From Ruminococcaceae bacterium UBA7101 (GTDB lineage: Bacteria > Bacillota > Clostridia > Oscillospirales > Acutalibacteraceae), in the NCBI GenBank assembly GCA_002493325.1, contig DKYL01000008.1:55556-69005 (forward strand): a stretch of 13,450 nt of DNA, written 5' to 3'. The position numbers were made by a program, and so were the translations under genes. A model generated the notes under the pieces. That model saw nothing but the letters and a program-made list of their open reading frames with translations. It was not told where the DNA came from and made no database searches. Positions within the stretch are counted from its first letter, which is position 1; every line of letters starts with the position of its first letter. Of this stretch, positions 1 to 7,456 are shown piece after piece.

Positions 1-2
1 CT

Positions 3-428
3 TGGGCTGCTGAGCATCAGGTAGGTATCATCGACGGCGTAAGCGAGGAAATCGTTCAGGGTCTTCGTGACAACTTCAACGGCGAGTGCAGCGAGGTTGG
101 TATGTACCTTGCAATGGCAAGAGTAGCTTTCAGAGAGGGCTATCCTGAAATCGGTCTTTACTGGGAAAAGGCTGCTTATGAAGAGGCTGAGCATGCAGCA
201 AAGTTTGCTGAAATGCTTGGTGAGGTTGTAACAGACTCAACAAAGAAAAATCTTGAAATGCGTGCTGCTGCTGAAAACGGCGCAACACTCGGCAAGACAG
301 AGCTTGCTAAAATGGCTAAGGCTGCAGGTCTTGATGCTATCCACGATTCAGTGCATGAGATGGCAAGAGATGAGGCAAGACATGGTAAGGCATTTGAGGG
401 TCTTCTCAAGAGATATTTTGCTGACTAA
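3..428 (+). CDS. Reverse rubrerythrin / NADH peroxidase-type ferritin-like protein, 3' part
   Basis: The reading frame is open from the first codon of the window (position 3), so the gene starts upstream and only about 141 C-terminal residues are present. They form the ferritin-like four-helix diiron domain. Iron-ligand motifs are visible as GECSEVGMY, EEAEHAAKF and EMARDEARHGKAFEG, each with the spaced Glu and His residues of rubrerythrins. The preceding stretch (WAAEHQVGIIDGVSEE) is the linker that, in clostridial reverse rubrerythrins, follows an N-terminal rubredoxin domain; that domain would lie off the left edge. The family reduces hydrogen peroxide, and sometimes oxygen, with electrons passed from NADH, and protects strict anaerobes in the cytoplasm. 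A strong terminator follows 17 bases after the stop. The fold is certain; the subtype is inferred from sequence resemblance. Confidence 0.88.
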   Translation, partial: WAAEHQVGIIDGVSEEIVQGLRDNFNGECSEVGMYLAMARVAFREGYPEIGLYWEKAAYEEAEHAAKFAEMLGEVVTDSTKKNLEMRAAAENGATLGKTELAKMAKAAGLDAIHDSVHEMARDEARHGKAFEGLLKRYFAD

Positions 429-444
429 TCCAGTAACATCAATG

Positions 445-473
445 GGTACGGTTGCAAAACCGTACCTTTTTTT
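445..473 (+). terminator. Rho-independent terminator of the rubrerythrin gene
   Basis: A perfect 9-bp stem (GGTACGGTT / AACCGTACC) with a GCAA tetraloop is followed directly by seven T residues. It lies 17 bases after the rubrerythrin stop. Confidence 0.93.
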
Positions 474-478
474 GCCTA

Positions 479-518
479 AAAATAAAACGGTATGGTTAAA
501 GCCATACCGTTTTATTTT
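479..518 (-). terminator. Terminator of the acetyltransferase gene (can work on both strands)
   Basis: A 17-bp perfect inverted repeat surrounds a 6-base loop, with an A-rich left flank and a T-rich right flank. It therefore reads as a hairpin plus U-tract on either strand. It sits 30 bases beyond the minus-strand acetyltransferase stop, between two convergent genes that each have their own terminator. Confidence 0.85.
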
Positions 519-548
519 GCTATTCACTTTAAATCAATACAACCATAC

Positions 549-1082
549 TCAGTCAATCTTCCATCTTCTGCCGACAAAACGACCTGCATTATCATAATGA
601 ATCACCTTTGCATAATTACCGACTGCTGTTGCATTATCGGGAATTGATTTGGTAACCACACTGCCTGCTCCGATTGTCACATTGCTGCCTATCGTTACAT
701 CACCGACAATGCATACATTCGGTCCGATATAGACATTGTCGCCGATTACCGCTGCTTTACCATCCGTTGAGCCGATTGTCAAGCCCTGTGAAAGATTCAC
801 ATTATTTCCTATAACGGCTGTCGGGTTAATTATAATTGTGGAAAAATGACCGATATACAAGCCATATCCGATTTTTACTGCTTTTGGTATCTGAAGAAAT
901 TTTTTATCACGATTAAGCTTATAGAGAAATTCGCCCCACAACCTGGACACCCCTGTTGTCTGACACATACGCAAAGCATACTGAAACCTGAAATTTCTGT
1001 TTCTCAGATAGCCCTTGACAAAAGTTTTAAAATCGCATTTTCCATAATATCGGAACAAATCGCTCTTGACATAATCATTCAT
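549..1082 (-). CDS. Serine acetyltransferase-like hexapeptide-repeat acyltransferase
   Basis: A 177-residue cytoplasmic protein. Residues about 70-160 are imperfect hexapeptide repeats (IGxxxx, VIGNNVNL, IGDNVYIG, IGSNVTIGAGSVV) that build a left-handed beta helix, the fold of acetyl-CoA-dependent transferases such as CysE. The N-terminus (residues 1-60) is short and helical, as in exopolysaccharide-type serine acetyltransferase homologues, and is shorter than in classical CysE. His79 in YIGHFS matches the catalytic His of CysE. The second conserved His of CysE (motif GGDRHP) is absent; the equivalent loop reads GSTDGKAAVIGD. Serine may therefore not be the acceptor. The start is fixed by AGAGGA seven bases upstream. 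The gene stands alone with its own promoter and terminator, so its neighbours do not reveal a pathway. Confidence 0.8.
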   Translation of the reverse strand: MNDYVKSDLFRYYGKCDFKTFVKGYLRNRNFRFQYALRMCQTTGVSRLWGEFLYKLNRDKKFLQIPKAVKIGYGLYIGHFSTIIINPTAVIGNNVNLSQGLTIGSTDGKAAVIGDNVYIGPNVCIVGDVTIGSNVTIGAGSVVTKSIPDNATAVGNYAKVIHYDNAGRFVGRRWKID

Positions 1083-1115
1083 AGAATATTCCTCTGCTTT
1101 ATAGCTGTTTTAAAT

Positions 1116-1144
1116 ATTATAAGATATTTCGCTATTTAATGCAA
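1116..1144 (-). promoter_or_regulatory. Sigma-A promoter of the acetyltransferase gene
   Basis: On the minus strand TTGCAT (-35) and a perfect TATAAT (-10) are separated by 17 bases. The -10 box lies about 34 bases upstream of the acetyltransferase start. Confidence 0.72.
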
Positions 1145-1213
1145 CTTAAATTAATTGCAGGCTTTCAAACCTTTAACGAATTATGAATTTTTAGTAATAT
1201 TTAGAAAAAACTA

Positions 1214-1245
1214 TTGACAAAACCGAAAAATGGATATACTATAAG
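1214..1245 (+). promoter_or_regulatory. Sigma-A promoter of the heat-shock operon
   Basis: A perfect TTGACA -35 box (1214-1219) is followed by the overlapping -10 candidates TATACT (1235-1240, 15-base spacer) and TATAAG (1240-1245, 20-base spacer). The exact -10 is uncertain. The promoter lies directly upstream of the CIRCE operator, the usual layout in Firmicutes. Confidence 0.75.
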
Positions 1246-1252
1246 TACAGAG

Positions 1253-1279
1253 TTAGCACTCAGGTGTTAAGAGTGCTAA
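1253..1279. promoter_or_regulatory. CIRCE operator (HrcA-binding site)
   Basis: TTAGCACTC, 9 bases, GAGTGCTAA is an exact match to the CIRCE consensus. It starts just downstream of the -10 region, so bound HrcA would block transcription of hrcA-grpE-dnaK-dnaJ. It is the only copy in the window, and none precedes dnaK or dnaJ, which suggests the whole operon is controlled from here. Confidence 0.97.
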
Positions 1280-1307
1280 CAGATAAATTTCAAAAGAGGT
1301 GGAGGGT

Positions 1308-2339
1308 TTGATAAGCGAAAGACGTCTGGCAATACTCAATCTGATCATTGAGCATTATCTCAGCACGGGCGAGCCTATGGGTTCTAAAACACTATGTCAG
1401 CTTCTCCCCTACTCCGTGTCAAGTGCTACGGTAAGAAATGAAATGGCATATCTGTCTGAGCTGGGATTGCTTGAACAAAGGCACACCAGCGGCGGCAGAG
1501 TCCCCAGCAAGGCATCATACAGATATTATATAGAAAGTATGATGGAGAAAAAGGACATCAGCGATTATGATGCCCAAAAAATCAAAGAGGAATTATCCGT
1601 TAACGCCGGTGATCCCGAACGACTTTTAAGCGATGCCGCAAGGCTGATTTCATCCTACACAAACTGCGTCGGCTTCAGCTGTGCATTGAAGGATGAGCTT
1701 GACTGCATACAGGGTGTTGACCTCATCCCTGCAGGCAACTCAAAGGCAATGCTTGTTATGCTTACAGTCGGCAGTAAAATCAAATCATCGCTTATTAATA
1801 TGCCCTGTGCTATTGATGATGATTTAAGATTTCTGTTCTACGAGGTTATGAACAGGCTGTTTATCGGAACACCGCTGACAGAGGTTAATCTGTCACTTGT
1901 TCAAAGTGCAATACTGATTGCCAAAAGCAGAGTTTTTGATTTACTGCCTGCACTGACATCACTTTGCTCGCTGTGCAGCGAGGCTTCACAAAGCAAGCTG
2001 AGTCTTGAGGGCGAAACAAATCTGCTGTCACACGATGAGCTTGGCAGTGACGTTTACAGGCTGCTGTCCTTTTTAACAGATAAATCGCAGATGCTCAATC
2101 TGATTAAGCAATTCTCAAAGGGCAATGTTAAAACAGCACTGTTTATCGGTGACGAAAATCCGCTGTATGAAATGAAGAACACATCAACAATTCTTTCAAA
2201 TTTCACCTACGGCAACAATCAAAAGGCTGCACTGGGTATGATTGGCTCAACCAGAATTGATTACAAGCACATCATCCCCGTTGTCAGATATATATTAAAC
2301 ACAGTTGACACATTACTCTCAAAAGGAGGTACGATATGA
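1308..2339 (+). CDS. hrcA: Heat-inducible transcription repressor HrcA
   Basis: HrcA dimers bind CIRCE and repress class I heat-shock genes; the GroEL chaperonin keeps HrcA active, so protein misfolding releases repression. The N-terminal winged helix-turn-helix shows the family signature (ISERRLAILNLIIEHYLSTGEPMGSKTL, then SSATVRNEMAYLSELGLLEQRHTSGGRVPS). The C-terminal part ends in the conserved GMIGSTRIDYKHIIPVVRYI. I place the start at TTG 1308 because AAAGAGG lies 8 bases upstream and the product then begins MISER, like other HrcA proteins. An in-frame GTG at 1299 is the alternative, but it overlaps that ribosome site. The length is about 343 residues, normal for the family. It is the first gene of the operon, directly after CIRCE, so it is autoregulated. 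Its stop overlaps the grpE start by 4 bases (ATGA), pointing to translational coupling. Confidence 0.96.
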   Translation: MISERRLAILNLIIEHYLSTGEPMGSKTLCQLLPYSVSSATVRNEMAYLSELGLLEQRHTSGGRVPSKASYRYYIESMMEKKDISDYDAQKIKEELSVNAGDPERLLSDAARLISSYTNCVGFSCALKDELDCIQGVDLIPAGNSKAMLVMLTVGSKIKSSLINMPCAIDDDLRFLFYEVMNRLFIGTPLTEVNLSLVQSAILIAKSRVFDLLPALTSLCSLCSEASQSKLSLEGETNLLSHDELGSDVYRLLSFLTDKSQMLNLIKQFSKGNVKTALFIGDENPLYEMKNTSTILSNFTYGNNQKAALGMIGSTRIDYKHIIPVVRYILNTVDTLLSKGGTI

Positions 2340-2869
2340 GCAAAAAAACAAATAAAAATGCTGAAAAAGCAGAAGAAAAAAAGGCAGAAGAAGAGGTAAA
2401 CACCACTGACGAAGCCGCAGAAGAAAAAGCAGAGGAAAATCCCCTTGAAAAGGAATTGGCGGACACCAAGGAGCAGCTATTAAGACTGACTGCGGAATAT
2501 GCCAATTTCAGAAAAAGAAGCGAAAAGGAAAAGAGTGAAAGCTTCACCTTTGCCACAGCAAAAGCAGTCGGCGAAATCCTCAGCGTAGTTGATAATCTTG
2601 AAAGAGCTTTATCAAACGAGCAGGAGGATTATGACGGACTCAAAAAGGGCGTTCAGATGACCTTTGACGGTTTGATGGCATCCCTTGAAAAATTAGGCGT
2701 AACCGTCTACGGCGAAAACGGAGATTCGTTTGACCCCACTTACCACAACGCAGTAATGCATATTGAGGATGAAAATCTGGGTGAAAATGTAATCACAGAC
2801 GTTTTCCAAAAAGGCTACAGAATAAATGACAAGGTCATCAGACCTGCAATGGTTAAAACCGCTAACTAA
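2336..2869 (+). CDS. grpE: Nucleotide exchange factor GrpE
   Basis: GrpE dimers release ADP from DnaK and so complete the chaperone cycle; the protein is cytoplasmic. It has 177 residues. The first 40 are highly charged, rich in Lys, Glu and Ala, and likely disordered. A long coiled coil follows with the conserved LRLTAEYANFRKRSEKEK. Next come VVDNLERAL and the C-terminal beta domain, with DPTYHNAVMHIED and a tail near GYRINDKVIRPAMVKT. These are all GrpE signatures. A strong AAAGGAGG ribosome site lies inside the end of hrcA, and the ATG overlaps the hrcA stop. dnaK follows after 32 bases. Confidence 0.97.
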   Translation: MSKKTNKNAEKAEEKKAEEEVNTTDEAAEEKAEENPLEKELADTKEQLLRLTAEYANFRKRSEKEKSESFTFATAKAVGEILSVVDNLERALSNEQEDYDGLKKGVQMTFDGLMASLEKLGVTVYGENGDSFDPTYHNAVMHIEDENLGENVITDVFQKGYRINDKVIRPAMVKTAN

Positions 2870-2901
2870 TTTAATTACATTATTATAGGAGGACAAATAT
2901 T

Positions 2902-4746
2902 ATGTCAAAAATTATCGGTATTGATTTAGGTACAACAAACAGTTGCGTAAGCGTTATTGAAGGCGGCGAGCCTGTTGTAATCACCAACGCAGAGGGCGCA
3001 AGAACAACTCCGTCAGTCGTTGCTTTCTCAAAAGACGGCGAAAGAATGGTTGGTAACGTTGCAAAGCGTCAGGCTATCACAAACCCTGACAAAACAATTG
3101 CATCCATCAAAAGACATATGGGTTCAGATTACAAGGTAACAATCGACGGCAAGGCTTACACTCCGCAGGAGATTTCAGCTATCATTCTGCAGAAGCTTAA
3201 GGCTGATGCTGAGGCTTATCTCGGCGAAACCGTAAGCGAGGCTGTTATTACTGTTCCTGCATACTTCACAGACGCACAGCGTCAGGCAACTAAGGACGCA
3301 GGTAAAATTGCAGGTCTTGAGGTAAAGAGAATCATCAACGAGCCGACAGCGGCTGCACTTGCTTTCGGTATTGACAAAGAGGATGACCAGAAGGTTATGG
3401 TTTATGACCTCGGCGGCGGTACCTTCGACGTTTCTATTATCGAAATGGGTGACGGTGTACAGGAGGTACTTGCAACAGCAGGTAACAACCGTCTTGGCGG
3501 TGACGATTTCGACAAAAAGGTTATGGACTGGATTGTTGCTGAATTCAAGAAGGAAAACGGCATTGACCTTGCAGCAGACAAAATGGCTATGCAGAGAGTT
3601 AAGGAAGCTGCTGAAAAGGCAAAGATTGACCTTTCAGGTATGACAACAGCACAGATTTCTCTCCCATTCATCACAGCAGATGCAACAGGTCCTAAGCACC
3701 TTGAGCTGACACTCACAAGAGCAAAGTTCAATGAGATGACTGCTGACCTTGTTGAAGCTACAATGGGTCCTGTTCGTCAGGCAATCAGCGATTCAGGCTT
3801 GTCTATGAGCGAGATTGACAAGGTTCTCCTTGTTGGTGGTTCAACAAGAATCCCTGCTGTTCAGGAGGCTATTCAGAAGTTCAGCGGTAAAGAGCCGTTC
3901 AAGGGCATCAACCCTGACGAGTGTGTATCCATGGGTGCTGCTTTACAGGGCGGTGTACTCGGCGGCGATGTTAAGGGTCTTCTCCTTCTCGACGTTACTC
4001 CCCTTTCACTTGGTATTGAAACAATGGGCGGTGTAAACACCGTTATCATTGAAAGAAATACAACTATTCCAACAAAGAAGAGCCAGATTTTCTCAACTGC
4101 CGCTGATAATCAGACATCAGTAGAGGTTCACGTTCTTCAGGGTGAAAGAGAATTTGCTAAGGACAACAAAACACTTGGTATGTTCCACCTTGACGGTATC
4201 CTTCCTGCAAGACGCGGTGTTCCGCAGATTGAGGTAACATTTGATATTGATGCCAACGGTATCGTTCACGTATCAGCTAAGGACCTCGGCACAGGCAAGG
4301 AACAGCAGATTTCCATTACTGCATCATCAAATATGAGCAAGGATGATATTGACAAGGCTGTTAAAGAGGCTGAGCAGTTTGCTGAAGAGGATAAGAAGAA
4401 GAGAGAGGCTGTTGACCTCAGAAACAACGCTGACCAGATGGTTTATCAGACAGAAAAGATGTTGAGCGAAGATGGCGACAAGTTCTCTGCTGATGACAAG
4501 AGCGCACTTGAAACAAAGGTTGCAGCACTTAAGGAAGCACTCAAGGGCGAAAATGTTGATGCAATCAAGTCAGCTCAGGAGGATTTACAGAACAAGTTCT
4601 ACGAGGTTTCACAGAAGCTTTACGAGGCTGCTCAGGCTGCAGGTGCTAATCCAAATGCAGGTGCAGGCTTTGATCCGAACCAGGCTGCAGGCGGTGCAGA
4701 TGCAGGCTATACCGATGCAGATTATACAGAGGTTGACGATAACTAA
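2902..4746 (+). CDS. dnaK: Chaperone protein DnaK (Hsp70)
   Basis: DnaK is the ATP-driven Hsp70 chaperone that binds exposed hydrophobic stretches together with DnaJ and GrpE. The 614-residue protein is complete. The ATPase domain carries phosphate loop 1 (GIDLGTTNSCV, residues 5-15), VPAYFTDAQRQATKDAG, NEPTAAALAFG, phosphate loop 2 (DLGGGTFDVSI) and the adenosine motif GGSTRIPAVQ. The substrate domain follows the linker GLLLLDVTPLSLGIET, and a helical lid ends in a Gly/Ala-rich tail and YTEVDDN, typical of Gram-positive DnaK. The size suits the Gram-positive form, which lacks the insertion found in proteobacterial DnaK. AGGAGG lies 9 bases upstream of the ATG. Codon use is clearly optimised compared with the mobile element on the right. 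A hairpin separates it from dnaJ. Confidence 0.99.
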   Translation: MSKIIGIDLGTTNSCVSVIEGGEPVVITNAEGARTTPSVVAFSKDGERMVGNVAKRQAITNPDKTIASIKRHMGSDYKVTIDGKAYTPQEISAIILQKLKADAEAYLGETVSEAVITVPAYFTDAQRQATKDAGKIAGLEVKRIINEPTAAALAFGIDKEDDQKVMVYDLGGGTFDVSIIEMGDGVQEVLATAGNNRLGGDDFDKKVMDWIVAEFKKENGIDLAADKMAMQRVKEAAEKAKIDLSGMTTAQISLPFITADATGPKHLELTLTRAKFNEMTADLVEATMGPVRQAISDSGLSMSEIDKVLLVGGSTRIPAVQEAIQKFSGKEPFKGINPDECVSMGAALQGGVLGGDVKGLLLLDVTPLSLGIETMGGVNTVIIERNTTIPTKKSQIFSTAADNQTSVEVHVLQGEREFAKDNKTLGMFHLDGILPARRGVPQIEVTFDIDANGIVHVSAKDLGTGKEQQISITASSNMSKDDIDKAVKEAEQFAEEDKKKREAVDLRNNADQMVYQTEKMLSEDGDKFSADDKSALETKVAALKEALKGENVDAIKSAQEDLQNKFYEVSQKLYEAAQAAGANPNAGAGFDPNQAAGGADAGYTDADYTEVDDN

Positions 4747-4765
4747 TCGTTGGAATATAATAAAA

Positions 4766-4789
4766 ATGGTGGAGCTTTTGCTCCACCAT
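4766..4789 (+). terminator. Hairpin between dnaK and dnaJ (attenuator or RNA-processing element)
   Basis: A perfect 10-bp stem (ATGGTGGAGC / GCTCCACCAT) with a TTTT loop lies 19 bases after dnaK. It is not followed by a proper T-run (ATACTTGATTT), so it is at most a leaky terminator and may instead stabilise the upstream dnaK message. Confidence 0.55.
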
Positions 4790-4825
4790 ATACTTGATTT
4801 CAGATAAATTACAGAGAGAATTATT

Positions 4826-5965
4826 ATGGCAGAAAATAAGAGAGATTATTATGAGGTCCTCGGTGTTTCAAAGGGTGCTAGTGAAGATGAAATAAAAAAA
4901 GCATACAGAAAAACCGCTAAAAAATATCATCCGGACTTAAATCCCGACAATGCAGAGGCTGAGGCTAAGTTCAAGGAATGCAACGAGGCATACGAGGTAC
5001 TCAGTGACCCACAGAAAAAGGCAAGATATGACCAGTTCGGCTTTGCAGGCGTTGACCCCAACTACGGTGCAGGTCAGGGCGGCTACGGCGGTGGTTTTGG
5101 CGGTGGCTTCGGCTTTGACGGAGATATTGACCTTGGTGACATTTTCTCCTCCTTCTTCGGCGGTGGCGGCGGTTTCGGAGGAAGAAATCCGAATGCTCCC
5201 CAAAGAGGACGTGATATTCAGTCAGCTGTAACCCTCACCTTCGAGGAGGCTGCAAAGGGCTGTAAAAAGACTATTGAGGTTATGCGTGTTATGGACTGCA
5301 GTGACTGTCACGGCAGCGGTGCAGCACCCGGCACATCACCACAGACCTGTCCCGAATGTCAGGGCAGAGGTGTAATTAATGTTCAGCAGCGCACTCCCCT
5401 CGGTGTTATGAGCACACAGCGCACCTGTAACAGATGCGGCGGTACAGGCAAGTTTATTAACACCCCCTGCAAAAAGTGCAGCGGCAAGGGCAAGGTCAGA
5501 ACAAAGAAGAAAATTGACATCAACATCCCCGCAGGTATTGACAACAATCAGGTTGTTAATGTACGAGGATTTGGCAATGACGGCTCAAACGGCGGTCCTG
5601 CAGGTGATTTGAAGGTTGTTGTCAATATCAAGCCCCACGCTTATTTTAAACGTGACGGATACGACGTTCATTACAGCAAGCATATTTCAATTGTTCAGGC
5701 AACACTTGGTGCCGATGTTGAAATACCCACACTCGACGGCAACGTAACGCTGAATATCCCTGCCGGTACACAGCCGAATGAGGTATTCACCTTAAAGGGC
5801 AATAAGGGTATTCAGAGGCTTAACGGTATGGGCAAAGGCGAGGAATATGTTACAATCGTTGTTGATATCCCGAAAAATATAAGCGAGGAGCAGAAAAAGC
5901 TCTTAAATGAGTTCGACAAATCCTATACTCCCCCAAAGCCTAAAAAAAGAGGCTTTTTCAGATAA
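4826..5965 (+). CDS. dnaJ: Chaperone protein DnaJ (Hsp40, type I)
   Basis: DnaJ delivers substrates to DnaK and stimulates its ATP hydrolysis. The 379-residue protein has every part of a type I Hsp40. The J domain (about 6-70) has the HPD motif at residues 35-37, and a Gly/Phe-rich linker covers about 80-125. Four zinc-binding CxxCxGxG repeats sit at residues 158-165, 175-182, 201-208 and 215-222, followed by two C-terminal beta-barrel domains. No key residue is missing. The ribosome site (AGAGAG, about 8 bases upstream) is weak compared with grpE and dnaK. Together with the preceding hairpin, this would keep DnaJ below DnaK in amount. It is the last gene of the CIRCE operon, closed by a strong terminator. 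Confidence 0.98.
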   Translation: MAENKRDYYEVLGVSKGASEDEIKKAYRKTAKKYHPDLNPDNAEAEAKFKECNEAYEVLSDPQKKARYDQFGFAGVDPNYGAGQGGYGGGFGGGFGFDGDIDLGDIFSSFFGGGGGFGGRNPNAPQRGRDIQSAVTLTFEEAAKGCKKTIEVMRVMDCSDCHGSGAAPGTSPQTCPECQGRGVINVQQRTPLGVMSTQRTCNRCGGTGKFINTPCKKCSGKGKVRTKKKIDINIPAGIDNNQVVNVRGFGNDGSNGGPAGDLKVVVNIKPHAYFKRDGYDVHYSKHISIVQATLGADVEIPTLDGNVTLNIPAGTQPNEVFTLKGNKGIQRLNGMGKGEEYVTIVVDIPKNISEEQKKLLNEFDKSYTPPKPKKRGFFR

Positions 5966-6005
5966 AAAATATCCCGAAAGCAACATTGCTTTCGGGATAT
6001 TTTTT
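5964..6005. terminator. Bidirectional terminator between dnaJ and the CHAP gene
   Basis: A 15-bp perfect stem (5969-5983 / 5986-6000) is flanked by an A-run on the left and a T-run on the right, so it terminates both dnaJ and the convergent CHAP gene. It starts at the dnaJ stop codon. Confidence 0.93.
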
Positions 6006-6006
6006 A

Positions 6007-6651
6007 TTACTGTATCTGGAACAGTGCATTGTTCGGATTCATAATTTCGTTATTGCTTCTTGCAAATTCCATTGCAGTAAAGCAATTCTTTTCCTGCAAT
6101 TCAAAATGAGTGTCCTCCATTTTATATGCAGGCTCAGGGATTACGGGCTCTATCTCTATATTATCATAGGTATAAATATACCCATAAAAGCGCTGACCGT
6201 AATGACTTGTCATATCACTGAAGGTTTTAACATCAAAATAAGTTCCGCCCCAGTGTGACTCCGAAACAGTTACTGCACCGTCATCGGAAATCTCCTCAAC
6301 TACGGCAACATGATTAGACCAGCAGGCAACTGCGCCAAGCTTCGGCTCACTGCCGTAATCATAGTAATCATTATACTTGTTTATAAACCACCACTCACCT
6401 GCATTGCCGCGGCTGATTTTCGGCGCCTCACCGTTCAACTCATAAACCCTGCCATAGGCATATGCCACACAGTTCGGCATACCATATCCTGTTTTTGAAT
6501 AAGCGTTAAGCTCTCTTGTATAATACGGCTCACCGCTGGGAGCTGTCAGCCTTGGCTCATACGCTTTAGCAAATACTGTTGTCGGGAAAACGGTTAATAC
6601 TACAAATGTAAGTATAAGTGATATTATACCCACCTTGATTGTCTTTTTCAT
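6007..6651 (-). CDS. Secreted CHAP-domain peptidoglycan hydrolase
   Basis: A 214-residue exported protein. Residues 1-28 form a signal peptide: MKKTIK, a hydrophobic core, then a likely signal-peptidase site after VFA. Residues about 55-160 are a CHAP domain, the NlpC/P60-related cysteine peptidase fold that cuts peptidoglycan amide bonds. The nucleophile is Cys61 in MPNCVAYAYGR and the catalytic His is His114 in WSNHVAVVEE; a polar third residue probably lies in VSESHWGG. GNAGEWW is also typical of CHAP. The last 50 residues (after EPVIPEP) are of unknown function and do not resemble a cell-wall repeat. I chose the start at 6651 because AAGGAG lies 11 bases upstream and the signal peptide begins there; an in-frame ATG at 6681 lies before that ribosome site. 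Whether it acts as amidase or endopeptidase cannot be told from the sequence. Confidence 0.87.
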   Translation of the reverse strand: MKKTIKVGIISLILTFVVLTVFPTTVFAKAYEPRLTAPSGEPYYTRELNAYSKTGYGMPNCVAYAYGRVYELNGEAPKISRGNAGEWWFINKYNDYYDYGSEPKLGAVACWSNHVAVVEEISDDGAVTVSESHWGGTYFDVKTFSDMTSHYGQRFYGYIYTYDNIEIEPVIPEPAYKMEDTHFELQEKNCFTAMEFARSNNEIMNPNNALFQIQ

Positions 6652-6667
6652 AATTAACTTTACTCCT

Positions 6668-6762
6668 TTGTAACATCGCATAAAATTGTAACATATTACA
6701 CAGTTTGTAATCTACAGCAATAATAGCCAAGGTTTTTGTAACTTTTTTGTAACTATTGTAAC
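6668..6762. promoter_or_regulatory. Array of six TTGTAAC boxes upstream of the CHAP hydrolase gene
   Basis: TTGTAAC occurs at 6668, 6686, 6736, 6747 and 6756, with TTGTAAT at 6705. The pair at 6737-6753 reads TGTAAC, five bases, TGTAAC, which fits the TGTWAH-N5-TGTWAH site described for WalR, the regulator of cell-wall hydrolases in Firmicutes. WalR binding is an inference. Confidence 0.5.
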
Positions 6763-6778
6763 TTTTAGACAAAAATTT

Positions 6779-6808
6779 AACACCTGCTCCGCCGGAACAG
6801 GTGTTTTT
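6779..6808 (-). terminator. Terminator of the membrane-anchored XRE regulator gene
   Basis: Arms AACACCTG / CAGGTGTT (8 bp) extend, after one mismatch, by TCC / GGA around a 3-base loop. The hairpin lies 15 bases beyond the minus-strand stop at 6823. On that strand it is followed by AAATTTTTG, an imperfect U-tract. On the plus strand it is followed by TTTTT. Confidence 0.72.
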
Positions 6809-6822
6809 AGACTATTGTACAT

Positions 6823-7230
6823 TTACTTTTTCATCTTTGCAGTTATTATGTAAAAAAGCGGTATAGTTAAAAAAACAATCCACATCGGATTCCATAGCTT
6901 AAACAGAATACCGCACAGCAGATAGATAATCACAACAAGCACAGGATAGCAGAAAATAATCGGCTTTTTCTTTTCAGGCTTTTCTTCTGCAGAATTCTCC
7001 TCAGCAAACTCTGGCTTTTGGGACAACTCCTCTGCTTTAATCAGGCTTTCAATAGGCACTGAATAAAATTCCGCAAGCTTCATAAAATTGTCGATATCAG
7101 GAGTGGATACCCCCTGCTCCCATTTTGATATGGACTGCCTGCTTAGTCCCATAGCCTCCGCAAGCTGCTCCTGACTAAGCTCTCTTTCTATTCTGAGTTT
7201 TCTTAAATATTCGCCCTGCTTAATTGACAT
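6823..7230 (-). CDS. XRE-family regulator with two C-terminal membrane segments
   Basis: A 135-residue protein. Residues about 8-62 form a Cro/CI-type helix-turn-helix (LSQEQLAEAMGLSRQSISKWEQGVSTPDIDNFMKLAEFYSV), ending in the ESLIK motif common in Firmicutes regulators. A charged linker (residues 65-89) leads to two hydrophobic segments at about 91-110 and 116-131. The DNA-binding domain is therefore probably tethered to the cytoplasmic membrane. The first of two adjacent ATG codons (7233) is only 3 bases from GGAG and the second (7230) is 6 bases away, so I use the second. Upstream, ACTAA-N8-TTAGT (7305-7322) is a possible operator. No target gene can be assigned. The CHAP hydrolase gene lies directly downstream on the same strand, behind a terminator. 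The 7234-7456 gap shows no further gene. Confidence 0.87.
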   Translation of the reverse strand: MSIKQGEYLRKLRIERELSQEQLAEAMGLSRQSISKWEQGVSTPDIDNFMKLAEFYSVPIESLIKAEELSQKPEFAEENSAEEKPEKKKPIIFCYPVLVVIIYLLCGILFKLWNPMWIVFLTIPLFYIITAKMKK

Positions 7231-7456
7231 CATTCACTCCGTAAAAACAATAAAACCATCCCGAATCGCATACAGTCAAAACGGAAATGGTTTAATAAAA
7301 AATCACTAACCTGCTGATTAGTATATCAAAAGCACTGCAAAAAATCAATATCTATAAATTGTAATTTTCTCCAAATTATAACATTTTCCCAATTAAAACA
7401 TTATCACATTTTTATTAAAACAGTGTTCTCGGCAATACTAATACTGAGGTGATACT

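Noticed and set aside
253..597. 114-codon ORF after the rubrerythrin
   Set aside because: It is a shadow frame of the rubrerythrin gene running through two terminators into the acetyltransferase gene.
1299..1307. GTG at 1299 as the hrcA start
   Set aside because: It overlaps the only plausible ribosome site; TTG 1308 has correct spacing and gives the family-like MISER start. Not fully excluded.
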